Source of the DNA: Planctomycetota bacterium
GTDB taxonomy: Bacteria > Planctomycetota > Planctomycetia > Pirellulales > Pirellulaceae
Reading direction: 5' to 3'
Assembly: GCA_017303505.1 (NCBI GenBank)
Contig: JAFLCP010000027.1
Location: 1 to 63,836 of the forward strand
Length of the DNA stretch: 63,836 nt
The translations under genes were made by a program, and so were the position numbers. Position 1 is the stretch's first letter. Each line of letters starts with the position of its first letter. Shown piece by piece: positions 1 to 8,913 of this stretch. The notes below the pieces were generated by a model. It ran no database searches. It saw only the letters and a list, made by a program, of their open reading frames with translations, and had not been told where the DNA came from.

Positions 1-28
1 TTTCGTACATACTTTTCCAGTGATTAAT

Positions 29-428
29 ATTTCCGCGACTTCCATATCGCGGCCTCATTGAAGCCCCACCATTGGGAAAAGCTCAGTCAAATCGAGAGGG
101 ATTTCCGCGACTTCCATATCGCGGCCTCATTGAAGCATGACATCGCGGGGACATATCGTTTTGCCGGCGGATGATTTCCGCGACTTCCATATCGCGGCCT
201 CATTGAAGCTGTAATCCCCATGATCCGATTTCGTTCATTTCAAATATTTCCGCGACTTCCATATCCCAGCCTCATTGAAGCTTTTCGTACAGGTTGATAA
301 CCAGCGTGCCTTCGTTTTATTTCCGCGACTTCCATATCGCGGCCTCATTGAAGCAAGATCGGCAAATCGTTTTTTACGTACTTCGACGACGTATTTCCGC
401 GATTGAAAGATCGCGGCGTCATTGAAGC
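29..428 (+). CRISPR. CRISPR array, trailer end, 6 repeats
   Basis: Six 36-bp repeats start at 29, 101, 174, 246, 319 and 393, separated by five unrelated spacers of 36, 37, 36, 37 and 38 bp. The repeat begins ATTTCCGCGACTTCC and ends CCTCATTGAAGC. It holds a 6-bp stem, CCGCGA/TCGCGG, around an 8-nt loop. Copies 1, 2, 3 and 5 are identical. Copy 4 has two changes in the 3' stem arm (CCCAG for CGCGG). Copy 6 is degenerate: seven loop bases differ and there is one further change, yet the stem is intact. A 3' end of ATTGAAGC is typical of the downstream side of type I repeats, and degenerate repeats usually mark the leader-distal end. I therefore infer rightward transcription with the leader left of the window. 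The first 28 bases look like the end of a further spacer, so the array probably continues off the left edge. Confidence 0.97.
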
Positions 429-727
429 GGATAACTTAGCAATCGCTCGTTCGGGTTTCCAACTAAGTCGTTTTCACGCCTTATTACGGTTGCTTGGTAA
501 CCAACAGGATCGTGGAGAGAGTTCGCATGCAAAACATCGATTAACCGATGCTACCTTTTTCGCCGTAAACCTCACTGTTGATGCTGCGTTTACTTTGACA
601 CTGAGAAACATCAACGGTAAGAGTTACCGACAAACAAGTAACAAGTTGTTTTGACGAAGTGCTTCACTTAAAGCAATGGAACACGCAGCTCAAAACTATC
701 AAGCGAATTGCAAGCCACTTTACAAGC
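429..727. other. gap between CRISPR trailer and csb2, no gene seen
   Basis: No convincing reading frame lies here. The 83-codon frame that runs out of repeat 6 has no recognisable protein. The stretch separates the rightward array from the leftward cas operon, so it should hold the 3' ends of both transcripts. The only structure seen is a weak 5-bp stem (AAGTG/CACTT) near 657-670. Confidence 0.5.
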
Positions 728-2374
728 CTAGTACTTAGGTTCCGCTTCAAACAACCCCAATCCGTAATGGCTTCCATACCCGAGCGCTATTGGCCCGATA
801 ACTGGTTTTGCGAATGTTAACCGAAAGCCGAAGCCATTATTGGATGAGCACTCGCCCCCTCCTTTCGTTCGCTGGCGTCGAAACTTAAGCCATTTCGTTT
901 CTATTCCACCAAGCACGGTGTGATCGAGAGCCTCAATCTGAACTTGATCAGCTAGGTGAGCCAACCAAGAACGGCGAGCCAACTCACGACGCACAAGACG
1001 ATCAAGTTCTCGTTTGGTTGCGGCGGCGTAGGACTCCGGATCTCGACGTTCGGATTTGCGGATCCTCAGATGGTCCGTTGGAACCATTGGGGTGCGTGAT
1101 AACCAAACACAGGATTCTGCCAAAGTCGGAGATTGCCCGATTTTTACGTTCGTTCCACCAAAATCCCATGGCATTCCGATGCCAAGTAGAATTAGTTGTA
1201 AATCATGTCCGTCGCTTCCGTAGATCCCGCGTAATGAGGTGAGTACCGATTGGTCTTCGAAATTGAATCCTGCAGGCGCATAGACCATTACGTGTGTGAT
1301 TCGCCCAGGGTTGTTCGGTCCATACGATTCGCAAAGGAAGTGAGCGTGACCATGACGCGTGCCGTGTTCTGCCAATGGATTGCCATCATTAGCTTTCCCT
1401 GAAAATACTGCGGAACACTGACCATCATTACGTTTACCCGATATTCCCATCAAATAGCAACGTAATCGTTCGCCCAGCAAAACCGCGTCCGTCAATCGCG
1501 GCAGAACGGTGCCTGCAACCGCATATCGAGCAACTGTTGGAAAAGAATTAGTTGGTTTGATGTAACGTTTTGATACAGAAGTTTTTTTCCAAGTTCGAAC
1601 ATAGCTAGCCCACTCGCTACCGGGAGGTCGATTCCATCCTGCTTTCCTCAACTCGCTTGTATCACATTGAAGTGCTTCGAATGTTGCCTGTGGGATTGAA
1701 GATTCGATCGCTGAAATCATCTTCGGAGTAAGTTTGATTTTGTCAGCAGACTTTCCTTTCGCAATCGCCTTCCCTTGCTCTTCTTTCAATCGCTGGAGAG
1801 CCAAAGCTTGAGTAGCTGCTTCCCGCCAACGCCCGAACGAGTTGCTATCAGTCAATCCCAGGAGTCGTACAAGCTCCTGGTCTTCAGCGACACCATTTTC
1901 GTCCAACGGTACGGTATCACAAATCAAGTTTGCAACTTCTGTCACGTCTGCTTCAACCCATGATTCTGCTCGACCGAAATAGTTAATCGATCGAGCAAGC
2001 TGCTTAAAAAGTGAAACTTGCTCAGGGGAAGGATTTGCTTTTGGCCAACAAATGATTAAACGATCCTTAGGATTGACTGTTACAAACGTGTCGAAAATCT
2101 TGGTCTTCGCATCGCCTGCCGCAGGCATGTAATGTCGAGTGTGTCCATCGAGGGTCGGCGGCAGTTGATACGATGGAGGCGAGGATAAAGTATCGATCAA
2201 CGCTTGCATCTCCGCTTCCGGAACGTCTGGAAACTTGTGGTACCAAGTTGCAATCAAGGTCCGGAGGATACGCCAAGGAGATGGGGGCCATTCAACGGCA
2301 CCTTCATTTACCTGACGTCCCCACGGCGTCGCATGGTATTTTCCTGTTAAAAACTTCAGTTCTAGGGCAAGCAT
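728..2374 (-). CDS. csb2: type I-G (I-U) Cascade subunit Csb2 (Cas5-Cas6-like)
   Basis: 548 aa, matching the Csb2/GSU0054 family of type I-G (formerly I-U) systems. In that subtype it is thought to combine the Cas5 and Cas6 roles: capping the 5' handle and processing the crRNA. Family features seen are the N-terminus MLALELKFLTGKYHATPWG followed by EWPPSPWRILRTLIATWY. A glycine-rich RAMP-type segment (ALGYGSHYGLGLF) sits close to the C-terminus. It is the last gene of the leftward operon, 7 bp after csb1, and ends about 300 bp from the CRISPR array. In many I-G loci cas4-cas1 and cas2 follow this gene; here none does. The catalytic residue for repeat cleavage cannot be assigned by eye. Confidence 0.93.
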   Translation of the reverse strand: MLALELKFLTGKYHATPWGRQVNEGAVEWPPSPWRILRTLIATWYHKFPDVPEAEMQALIDTLSSPPSYQLPPTLDGHTRHYMPAAGDAKTKIFDTFVTVNPKDRLIICWPKANPSPEQVSLFKQLARSINYFGRAESWVEADVTEVANLICDTVPLDENGVAEDQELVRLLGLTDSNSFGRWREAATQALALQRLKEEQGKAIAKGKSADKIKLTPKMISAIESSIPQATFEALQCDTSELRKAGWNRPPGSEWASYVRTWKKTSVSKRYIKPTNSFPTVARYAVAGTVLPRLTDAVLLGERLRCYLMGISGKRNDGQCSAVFSGKANDGNPLAEHGTRHGHAHFLCESYGPNNPGRITHVMVYAPAGFNFEDQSVLTSLRGIYGSDGHDLQLILLGIGMPWDFGGTNVKIGQSPTLAESCVWLSRTPMVPTDHLRIRKSERRDPESYAAATKRELDRLVRRELARRSWLAHLADQVQIEALDHTVLGGIETKWLKFRRQRTKGGGECSSNNGFGFRLTFAKPVIGPIALGYGSHYGLGLFEAEPKY

Positions 2375-2381
2375 AATTCAC

Positions 2382-3350
2382 CTACTTCGAATATTTCAGC
2401 TTCGTAACTGCGGGATTTGCAAATAACTTCTTCGAAGCTTGAATAAGCGGTGGTATGGATTTTTCGAGAACACTTAGATCGGGAACGATATAACCGATAG
2501 GGCGTTTCACTTTAAGACCTTCGGTTACTTCGAGGTCGCATGCAGTTCTTAACCTGAGTCCTTCCGACAAGAATTTTTGAATCTTAAACAAAGACAATCC
2601 AATCAAAAGATTCTCTGCTTCATCTCCAAGGCCATAACCTCGTACTTGGGCTAGATCTACATTAAAGTACGCCGTTATTGCTCGTGCCGTATATTCGTCT
2701 CGATGATATGGCACATTCCCATAGCCTTCCGCGGCCTTACCGTAGGGAGTACTTTCGCCTGATGCTGGCTGAACTCTGTCGATCTTGACACCTCCCGCGC
2801 TGGCCACTTCGATACCACTGGCTTCTATGAATGCCGACAGCACACGAGGCAAGCGAACCACACCACCAATTTTTTCCAGAAACGTTCCATGAATTAAACT
2901 ACAAGGATCGAACTTAAACAGAGCCTTGGCGAGTTTGCGGCGATCAAAAGGCTTGTTTGCTTCAAATCCAATCTCTGTTTTTATTTCCTCGAATTCCTTT
3001 GATTTCGACGACGCAATGTAAGGGGAGTTTAGTCGATGGGCTTCTCGAATTGAGTCTGTGACCGTACCATCTGGTAAGGTCGATTCGACATAGGGCAATC
3101 CGGCTAACGACATGACCAATTTCGACTCGCTTTCATCCCAGCAAACTGCTTCAAGGCGATTTGCCATTGACTGGGCGGATTCAACAATAAGGCAATCAAC
3201 AGTGTTGCCCTCGCCATCAAATCCCTTGAACGTCGCGGCGCCAAGGTCAGGGAACCCCGTTGGTTGAAATCGTGAACCTTGTACAGGCTTCAAAGCAACT
3301 TCTAGTAAAAGCCTGGGATGATCCTTAAGTTCCTTAAAGTCGATCGTCAT
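2382..3350 (-). CDS. csb1: type I-G backbone subunit Csb1 (Cas7)
   Basis: 322 aa, Csb1/GSU0053 family, the Cas7-like backbone that coats the crRNA spacer in type I-G effector complexes. Family-type segments are GSRFQPTGFPDLGAATF near residue 25, LIVESAQSMANRLEAVCWD near residue 55, and LSEGLRLRTACDLEV towards the C-terminus. The start is supported by an AGGAG about 10 nt upstream on the minus strand. It stands 110 bp after csx17, the only large gap in the operon, and that gap contains a strong inverted repeat (3377-3424). It is followed by csb2 after 7 bp. The missing adaptation genes do not affect its expected interference role. Confidence 0.93.
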   Translation of the reverse strand: MTIDFKELKDHPRLLLEVALKPVQGSRFQPTGFPDLGAATFKGFDGEGNTVDCLIVESAQSMANRLEAVCWDESESKLVMSLAGLPYVESTLPDGTVTDSIREAHRLNSPYIASSKSKEFEEIKTEIGFEANKPFDRRKLAKALFKFDPCSLIHGTFLEKIGGVVRLPRVLSAFIEASGIEVASAGGVKIDRVQPASGESTPYGKAAEGYGNVPYHRDEYTARAITAYFNVDLAQVRGYGLGDEAENLLIGLSLFKIQKFLSEGLRLRTACDLEVTEGLKVKRPIGYIVPDLSVLEKSIPPLIQASKKLFANPAVTKLKYSK

Positions 3351-3376
3351 TTCTCATTATCTCCTGATGTTTTTTT

Positions 3377-3424
3377 GGCGCTCCGCCGCCGAGTTGTAGT
3401 ACGGGAAACGACGGCGGAGCGTCG
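3377..3424. repeat. GC-rich inverted repeat between csx17 and csb1
   Basis: Arms CGCTCCGCCG (3379-3388) and CGGCGGAGCG (3412-3421) pair perfectly, and pairing extends a few bases either side with mismatches. The loop is about 23 nt. On the coding (minus) strand the hairpin is followed by an A-run, not a T-run, so it is not a classical intrinsic terminator for the operon. It lies directly before the ribosome-binding site of csb1. It could act as an mRNA stabiliser or processing site, or be a REP-like element inserted in the operon. Confidence 0.7.
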
Positions 3425-3460
3425 TTTTCAGCTTTCTAAATGCAATTACGAACTAACAAC

Positions 3461-5701
3461 TCACTCAACGTCGATTACCAGTTCGATCGGATTGACCTCG
3501 TTTGCATTAAGGTCAGCATCGATCTGTTGTCGATGAGCATGAGCGTTCGAACCTGGACGCAAGACAATACTCGCTAGATACTCGGCATTTTTTCTACCTA
3601 TGGGAAACATGAGAGCAGCAGCAATTCTCTTTGAGTCGAGAGAACTTACCGCAACCTGATTAATGGCGGACTTGAATCCATCAGACCGCAGGCGACGCGC
3701 AGCTAATCGTGTGGCCTCCAGTCCATCTCCGCCAGCGGCTCTTCGAGCTATTTGTGGGGTTAGCACTACCTGCTCATCGTACAAGAGATGGGGAAGAAAG
3801 CAGAGTTTTAGTAGGGCATATGCCGAGCTAGGAAAGTTGTTGAACTGGGATTTGCCAACATTTGAATGTACGGATCGTGAAATCTCCATTCGTTGTTCTT
3901 TGTTCTTCGGGGGCTCCAACAAGCAAAACGCCTTAAATAGGGCTTCGATTCGCTGCTCGTCCACCAAGTCATCTATGAATGCCGAAACGTCACTAAGTGA
4001 AGCTGAAACGTATCCGCGAAGTGGGGCCATTCGCGAAGCCGCGCCGTTCTCACCACGTGATGCCTCCATCAATCGACGAAGTAGAACATTGTTAAGATTT
4101 TTTACCAGTGAACCACTTTCCCAAACCAACCCAGGGTCGCTAGCTTCATCTGCCCATCTCGGATATTTCGAACGCAAATTTTGCGCATCTCTGCGAATAG
4201 GTTCCAAGTGGCATCGAATCGGCCCTACTTCTCCGTGAGTGACACTTCCAAGTGCTGCAGCCAATCGATACTCGGGAGAACCGTCATTCGATTTCAGTAA
4301 CCAGGCGATATCTAGCAAGGGAAGCGGGCTAAGCCCACTACCCATATTACCGTTACGAAGCTCTTTTGAAATTGCAACGCTTGCCTCAGCTTCACCTAAG
4401 GCAATCAGCGTGCTCTGCACAGAGTTTGTGTCGGCTTTTTGGCAAAGGTCTAGGATTGAAGATTCAAGTTGCCTTAACGCGCGACCAGCACGTGCAGGCG
4501 CATTCTTTCCTGTGGCCGCTCTACGAAATCTTTCCAACCAAGTATCGATAGGTGCTAAAAGTTCCTCAACGCCGGGCGTTGACTTCACGCGGAATCGACC
4601 GAGCGGAATAGCCAGATACGCCAGACCGTTGCGTTGTTGAAAACCAATCCGCTGAAATTCGTCGATTCCTCTGTCGGTCCCGAGTGAAACAACCGCCCGT
4701 GCAAAATCAACTCCATTCCTGGCTTTTCTCGTTCGAGTCTCAACACGTCCTTCCGAAAACAATACGGATATCGTTTTGCAATTGGCTGGGATTGTCCAAA
4801 GTGGTAGCCACATTTCTGCCCGTGACGATTCCTCGTCAGATGCCGACGAACTTCCGTAACCTGCGCCTGCTGTTCGAACGCAAAACGGATAAGAAAGAGT
4901 TCCTCCTTCGCCTGATTCCAATTTCTTTGCAGATGCCGCTGCAAATAATAAGGACCCTTCAAGCATTAGAACAAAGTCCCAGGAATTAACTGTGCTATAA
5001 CCATCGAATCCGGCGCCGTTATTTGAACCGCCTAGATTTCCTGGATCGAATTGGCCAATTGTCCCGCGATGCCGACAATTGCTCAAATCGCTAAACAAAC
5101 ATTCCCTGAGCAGGCCTTCGGAAGTTGGCAAAGAGCCTCCATCTGAATCGACCAATGTTAGCAAGTGTTGCATGAAGTTATTCGTAAATTCCAACCGACC
5201 ATCGTTTCCACCCGTTCCGAGCAACGGAGGGTACTTGGGACCATCTGCTGTTAGGACGTAGGCAGCATCGAGCCAGTCAATACCTTCATCAGGCAAACGA
5301 TTGCGACATGCCTGCAAGATTCGTTCCTTCTCTGGATCATCGCCAAAATCCGAGAGGATTTTCTGGCATTCCTTAATAACCGCTCTATAAACACTTAGGC
5401 GTTTAGAACTCGAACCACTTATCGCATCAATCGCAACTCGATTGTCCTTCGCGTAAAACCCACTTCCGCCATTCCACGGCGCGACGATTGGAGTAGGACT
5501 ATAAGAATTCCTGAAGAACTCGATAATTCCTGCTTCATCCAAATTTGATTCCAGCCAAAATGAATCATTCTTCCACCATCCCGTAGCCGTATGGTCTGCC
5601 TGCTCTGAAACAAGACGAAGAACTCCAAGAGCCTTGAGATAATGAGCAAGCGGTGTTGGTGAACAACCGACCAAATTCACTTGAAAGCGATTGCCATTCA
5701 T
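3461..5701 (-). CDS. csx17: type I-G large subunit Csx17 (Cas8-like)
   Basis: 746 aa from the chosen start. It belongs to the Csx17 family, the large (Cas8-type) subunit of type I-G complexes, expected to recognise the PAM and recruit Cas3. The N-terminal family motif QVNLVGCSPTPLAHYLKALG is followed by VLRLVSEQAD. An alternative start 30 nt upstream exists. The ATG at 5699-5701 is preferred because it has AAGGAG 7 nt upstream and overlaps the cas3 stop as ATGA, the usual arrangement for coupled genes. Downstream, 110 bp with an inverted repeat separates it from csb1. No frameshift or truncation is seen. Confidence 0.92.
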   Translation of the reverse strand: MNGNRFQVNLVGCSPTPLAHYLKALGVLRLVSEQADHTATGWWKNDSFWLESNLDEAGIIEFFRNSYSPTPIVAPWNGGSGFYAKDNRVAIDAISGSSSKRLSVYRAVIKECQKILSDFGDDPEKERILQACRNRLPDEGIDWLDAAYVLTADGPKYPPLLGTGGNDGRLEFTNNFMQHLLTLVDSDGGSLPTSEGLLRECLFSDLSNCRHRGTIGQFDPGNLGGSNNGAGFDGYSTVNSWDFVLMLEGSLLFAAASAKKLESGEGGTLSYPFCVRTAGAGYGSSSASDEESSRAEMWLPLWTIPANCKTISVLFSEGRVETRTRKARNGVDFARAVVSLGTDRGIDEFQRIGFQQRNGLAYLAIPLGRFRVKSTPGVEELLAPIDTWLERFRRAATGKNAPARAGRALRQLESSILDLCQKADTNSVQSTLIALGEAEASVAISKELRNGNMGSGLSPLPLLDIAWLLKSNDGSPEYRLAAALGSVTHGEVGPIRCHLEPIRRDAQNLRSKYPRWADEASDPGLVWESGSLVKNLNNVLLRRLMEASRGENGAASRMAPLRGYVSASLSDVSAFIDDLVDEQRIEALFKAFCLLEPPKNKEQRMEISRSVHSNVGKSQFNNFPSSAYALLKLCFLPHLLYDEQVVLTPQIARRAAGGDGLEATRLAARRLRSDGFKSAINQVAVSSLDSKRIAAALMFPIGRKNAEYLASIVLRPGSNAHAHRQQIDADLNANEVNPIELVIDVE

Positions 5702-8253
5702 GACCGATCTCCTTGAGCAGAGCCACGCCAATCGGCAACGCGAACCAGCGTTTCAAGAAATGCTAAACGAAATGGACCAAATTGATCTCGCAAAACAATA
5801 CTTCGAGCGAGCCAACTGGGCCCTTTCTTAGACTCGCCAAGTTTCATCAATTCCAACGACAACTCGATCTCATGCGAGAAGTCACCCTCGGGATTCCCAA
5901 TTTTTATGGGAGGCAGTCGATCGCCTTCCCAAATTCCTCGAGCGAATAGTTTGCTGCAATCATCGGGGCGTTCTTCGTTTGGCATACTCCGAATGCTCAT
6001 ACGGACTTTGCCATGGTGGGCGGCAATCAAATAAGCAATGAGGTCAGCATTCTCGTCGGCTGGATACTGCTGTAGCCACGCTAAGGCACTTGCCAATTCG
6101 TGCCGAAGTCCTGGTCGATTAAAGGCTTTCACCAATGTCGTCTCATCCGACTCCCCAGCCTCCGCTCCCAGGGGGATCTGGTACCTGAGATATCCTTGCT
6201 TCCCTGATTTCGCCCAAAGCTCTGAGGAGGAAAGCGAGTCATTCACTGACAACATCGCTCCTTGAAAGGCTGGATGTGCTTTACCTACATCATGCCACCA
6301 TGCGGCCCGCACAACTGCTGCCCAAGGGATATCCGGAAAATCCATCTGCAAACTGCCTCGAAGTAAGTCAGCATTTGCTCCGACAAACCGGAGGTGCTCT
6401 TCGATCGTTAGCGGGGAGGTACTTGTGTTTTCCAGGTCTACGGCATCATCGACGTAACGATCGCCTACTAGGATTTCGCGAACAGGTCCATCTTTCACTT
6501 CCCCTGTCCAACCAAGATTCGGAGTGTAACCTCCTGCTTTCGAGTGAAACAACAAAGTCATACCGGGACGCACAGAATTTGCTGCAACGACGCCCCACTC
6601 CTTTTCAAGTGAGTTCCAACGGTATGCTGAACAATCTTTTTCTTTAGCCTTCTTAATGAAACCGGTATTGCCGCGTAGGCTCGCCACCGCTACCGCGCAC
6701 AACTCATCTCGACTCGGGGCCGGAAATTGAATTTCCCTGTTGCTGTTAAACGGATCTGGAGGACCACCACTTTTGGCATCCCAATTACGCCAGTACACCA
6801 GAACGTCACTTTGATCCCCTTCACGGATGTATCGCGAGATATCGAGATCGTTTCCACTCAGATCTGCTGTCGTATCAAATAATTCGATGAGGTCCTTTCG
6901 GCGCAAGACATGAACTATCGCCTCACCGGTTTCCACTTGAACATTTGAAATAGCCCCTGGACCAACATCTGCTAGCAACTTTATTGCTTGTCTGGCAGAG
7001 TCGAGGTCAGCAACTTCATAAGGCAACGCATTGCTTGCTGATTTCTTTGGATCCGAAGTGTCGATATCAACCCAAATTACCTGTGCAGGAGCATTTCCAC
7101 CCACGCCACAACTTCCTCGTCTATTGCAACGACCAAAACGCTGGACGAGAGATGGCCATGGCGCCAATTCAGTGATCAGAGTTGTAGCGGAGACATCAAT
7201 GCCCGCTTCAATAGCCTGCGTCGCTATGATAACTCGTCCAGGTCCCTCCTTGCTGATAGTGCGTTCATCAAGGGCTCGTTGCTGAATCAAGTCTCGATCT
7301 GCTTTACGAAATCGTGAATGTATGAGTTCCAGTTCAGGACTCTCGCTCTTCGATTTTTCAAATATCTTGTTCAATAACGCGTATACTTGCTGGGCTCGCG
7401 ACACCCGATTCATAACGACTAACGTAAGAGTGCCTGACACGTGTTTGGCCTGAATCAGCTCAGCCAATTGTTTTTCATAACCCGCTTTATTGTCTGGTGT
7501 AAGCTTGACTTCGGCTTGCTCACAAGGCTTGGCTGCGGTTAAGAGCCTTGCGACACGTTCGTGTTTGCGATCATCATCCTGGATGGTCTCACTTCTCCAT
7601 GATCCGCCTTCGGGCAACGGATGATCGACGGTAGTAATTGGCTTAGCATCGAGCGTAGCTGACATCCATAAAGTGTGATGCTGCCCAAAGGTCCTTAGCT
7701 TTTTTCGAAGACCAGCAAGTTGAGCGGATGTGGTAAGCCCTACTCCCATTAACTGGGTTTCATCCATCACCCAAAGACAGTCATTATTCAATAGTGCGAA
7801 GTCCACTGGCCATAAATAGCGACTCATCCCGTAGCCCCGATTCAGGCATCGAGACAACAGCATATCCTGAGTGCCAATTAGAATTCCATCCCGCTCCGGA
7901 TGCTCATACCAGTCGCCTGCATCTGCGCCTCCCAATAGTAAGTGAACCCCAACGGCTAAGTTTTGCTTAGTTGACTGCTCAATATTCTCGATCCATTTAG
8001 CTGTTACATCTCTTGTTTGTTCGACGAGTGTCCTCATTGGGAGGCAGTAGACGAGTCGTCTGGGTGTCTTCTTGCGAATGATATCAGTGGCAAACTTACG
8101 TCTATACAGCCATGTCAACACCGTGGCGGCGGTTTTACCAACACCGGTAGGAACGGACAGTAGCTCAGGTAGGTCTGCAGCGTTTGCTAATCGAATTTGA
8201 TAGGGATATGGTTCATATCCTGCTGCAATCTTATACAAGTCTTGAATTAGCAT
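5698..8253 (-). CDS. cas3: Cas3 helicase-nuclease with C-terminal HD domain
   Basis: 851 aa from the ATG at 8251-8253; a frame-consistent ATG at 8287-8289 would add 12 residues and cannot be excluded. Domain order is the one typical of type I-G: superfamily 2 helicase first, HD nuclease last. Seen are Walker A VPTGVGKT (residues 34-41), a DEXH-type MDETQ (163-167), SAT (198-200), and motif VI GRCNRRG after IEAGIDVS. Near the C-terminus come WWHDVGKAH (about 652-660), RHEL and AAHHGK, the metal-binding residues of the HD nuclease. It would unwind and shred target DNA after recruitment by the Csx17/Csb1/Csb2 complex. First full-length gene of the operon, overlapping csx17 by 4 nt. Confidence 0.95.
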   Translation of the reverse strand: MLIQDLYKIAAGYEPYPYQIRLANAADLPELLSVPTGVGKTAATVLTWLYRRKFATDIIRKKTPRRLVYCLPMRTLVEQTRDVTAKWIENIEQSTKQNLAVGVHLLLGGADAGDWYEHPERDGILIGTQDMLLSRCLNRGYGMSRYLWPVDFALLNNDCLWVMDETQLMGVGLTTSAQLAGLRKKLRTFGQHHTLWMSATLDAKPITTVDHPLPEGGSWRSETIQDDDRKHERVARLLTAAKPCEQAEVKLTPDNKAGYEKQLAELIQAKHVSGTLTLVVMNRVSRAQQVYALLNKIFEKSKSESPELELIHSRFRKADRDLIQQRALDERTISKEGPGRVIIATQAIEAGIDVSATTLITELAPWPSLVQRFGRCNRRGSCGVGGNAPAQVIWVDIDTSDPKKSASNALPYEVADLDSARQAIKLLADVGPGAISNVQVETGEAIVHVLRRKDLIELFDTTADLSGNDLDISRYIREGDQSDVLVYWRNWDAKSGGPPDPFNSNREIQFPAPSRDELCAVAVASLRGNTGFIKKAKEKDCSAYRWNSLEKEWGVVAANSVRPGMTLLFHSKAGGYTPNLGWTGEVKDGPVREILVGDRYVDDAVDLENTSTSPLTIEEHLRFVGANADLLRGSLQMDFPDIPWAAVVRAAWWHDVGKAHPAFQGAMLSVNDSLSSSELWAKSGKQGYLRYQIPLGAEAGESDETTLVKAFNRPGLRHELASALAWLQQYPADENADLIAYLIAAHHGKVRMSIRSMPNEERPDDCSKLFARGIWEGDRLPPIKIGNPEGDFSHEIELSLELMKLGESKKGPSWLARSIVLRDQFGPFRLAFLETLVRVADWRGSAQGDRS

Positions 8254-8313
8254 AATACACCCGAGATTGTGATGAGTTGCATGCCGCATTCCAAAGGAGT
8301 TTGTTACTGAGCG

Positions 8314-8463
8314 TTAGCGAATTCGCATTGCTAAGAGAATAAACCGCGTTTTCTCGCAATCCACCTCCTCCTTATCGCCGGGTCCACCTGCGGGCTGCAA
8401 TTCGGCCACACATCGAAACGCTGCAGCGGACTGAATGTAACCTTGCAATTCTTTAAGCTTCAT
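8314..8463 (-). pseudogene. 49-codon ORF resembling the start of a second Csb1
   Basis: A short frame directly upstream of cas3, with a GGGGGTG ribosome-binding site 7 nt before its ATG. The first half reads KLKELQGYIQSAAAFRCVAE followed by LQPAGGPGDK. From memory, the AAAFR...LQPAGGPGDK pattern is how a second subgroup of Csb1/Cas7 proteins of type I-G begins. That subgroup differs from the Csb1 encoded at 2382-3350. After GGPGDK the frame leaves the family (EEVDCEKTRF...) and stops. I read it as a deletion remnant of another csb1. Alternatively it is a genuine small leader ORF of the cas operon. The match is by pattern only. Confidence 0.45.
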
Positions 8464-8514
8464 CGGAAACACCCCCATTTATTGGACGCTCAAGCGAATA
8501 GGTACGAGTAAGGG

Positions 8515-8526
8515 AGATTGCAATCT
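8515..8526. promoter_or_regulatory. 12-bp palindrome upstream of the cas operon
   Basis: AGATTGCAATCT is a perfect palindrome about 50 bp upstream of the first small ORF of the cas operon. A second, 10-bp palindrome (TTGCTAGCAA) lies at 8557-8566. Both sit where an operator or promoter for the leftward operon would be expected. No -10/-35 pair could be fixed with confidence. Confidence 0.3.
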
Positions 8527-8641
8527 AGCAGACCTACTGACACCTTTGGTCACTTGTTGCTAGCAAAAACAGAAAAAAAACAGTGAACAGCCACCCCTCG
8601 AAAAGGGCGACTGTCCACACGATCGAACACAGCGAAAACGC

Positions 8642-8869
8642 TTACTTGGTCACAGAGCACGACCACTGGTGCGGCGAGGAATCGCCCTTCGAGCGATTGT
8701 TTTGCCATTGAAGCGGTTGAAGATTAGAGACATCATCGCTACCACCGTTGGCGACTGCGATAATGTGATCGATTTCCCAACCCGTCTTGATAAGTTCTCC
8801 ATAGTGGAGCCAAGCAATTAACGCTCCGGATCATTTTCGCGCATTTCGGCAACGGGCAATCGCTTCCAT
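8642..8869 (-). pseudogene. HNH endonuclease, frame-disrupted
   Basis: The minus strand encodes GWEIDHIIAVANGGSDDVSN followed by LQPLQWQNNRSKGD and a TAA at 8642-8644. This is the conserved half of a small HNH nuclease: W-IDHI, GG-D, NLQPL-W-NN, KGD. Preceding it in the same frame is ALIAWLHYGELIKT, then a TGA. The missing N-terminal part continues in another frame: starting at the ATG 8867-8869, MEAIARCRNAR runs to an AAAA tract. Removing one A there restores NDPER, after which a few bases appear lost. At least two indels are needed, so this is most likely a dead gene. Confidence 0.7.
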
Positions 8870-8913
8870 TTTGATTAACTACTCCTTGGCTTCTGCTTCG
8901 ATAACAGGCCCTC

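Noticed and set aside
403-654. 83-codon plus-strand frame starting inside the last CRISPR repeat
   Set aside because: Starts within the degenerate repeat, has no ribosome-binding site and no recognisable protein features.
3377-3424. csx17-csb1 inverted repeat as an operon terminator
   Set aside because: On the coding strand it is followed by an A-run, not T's, and csb1/csb2 are needed for the same complex.
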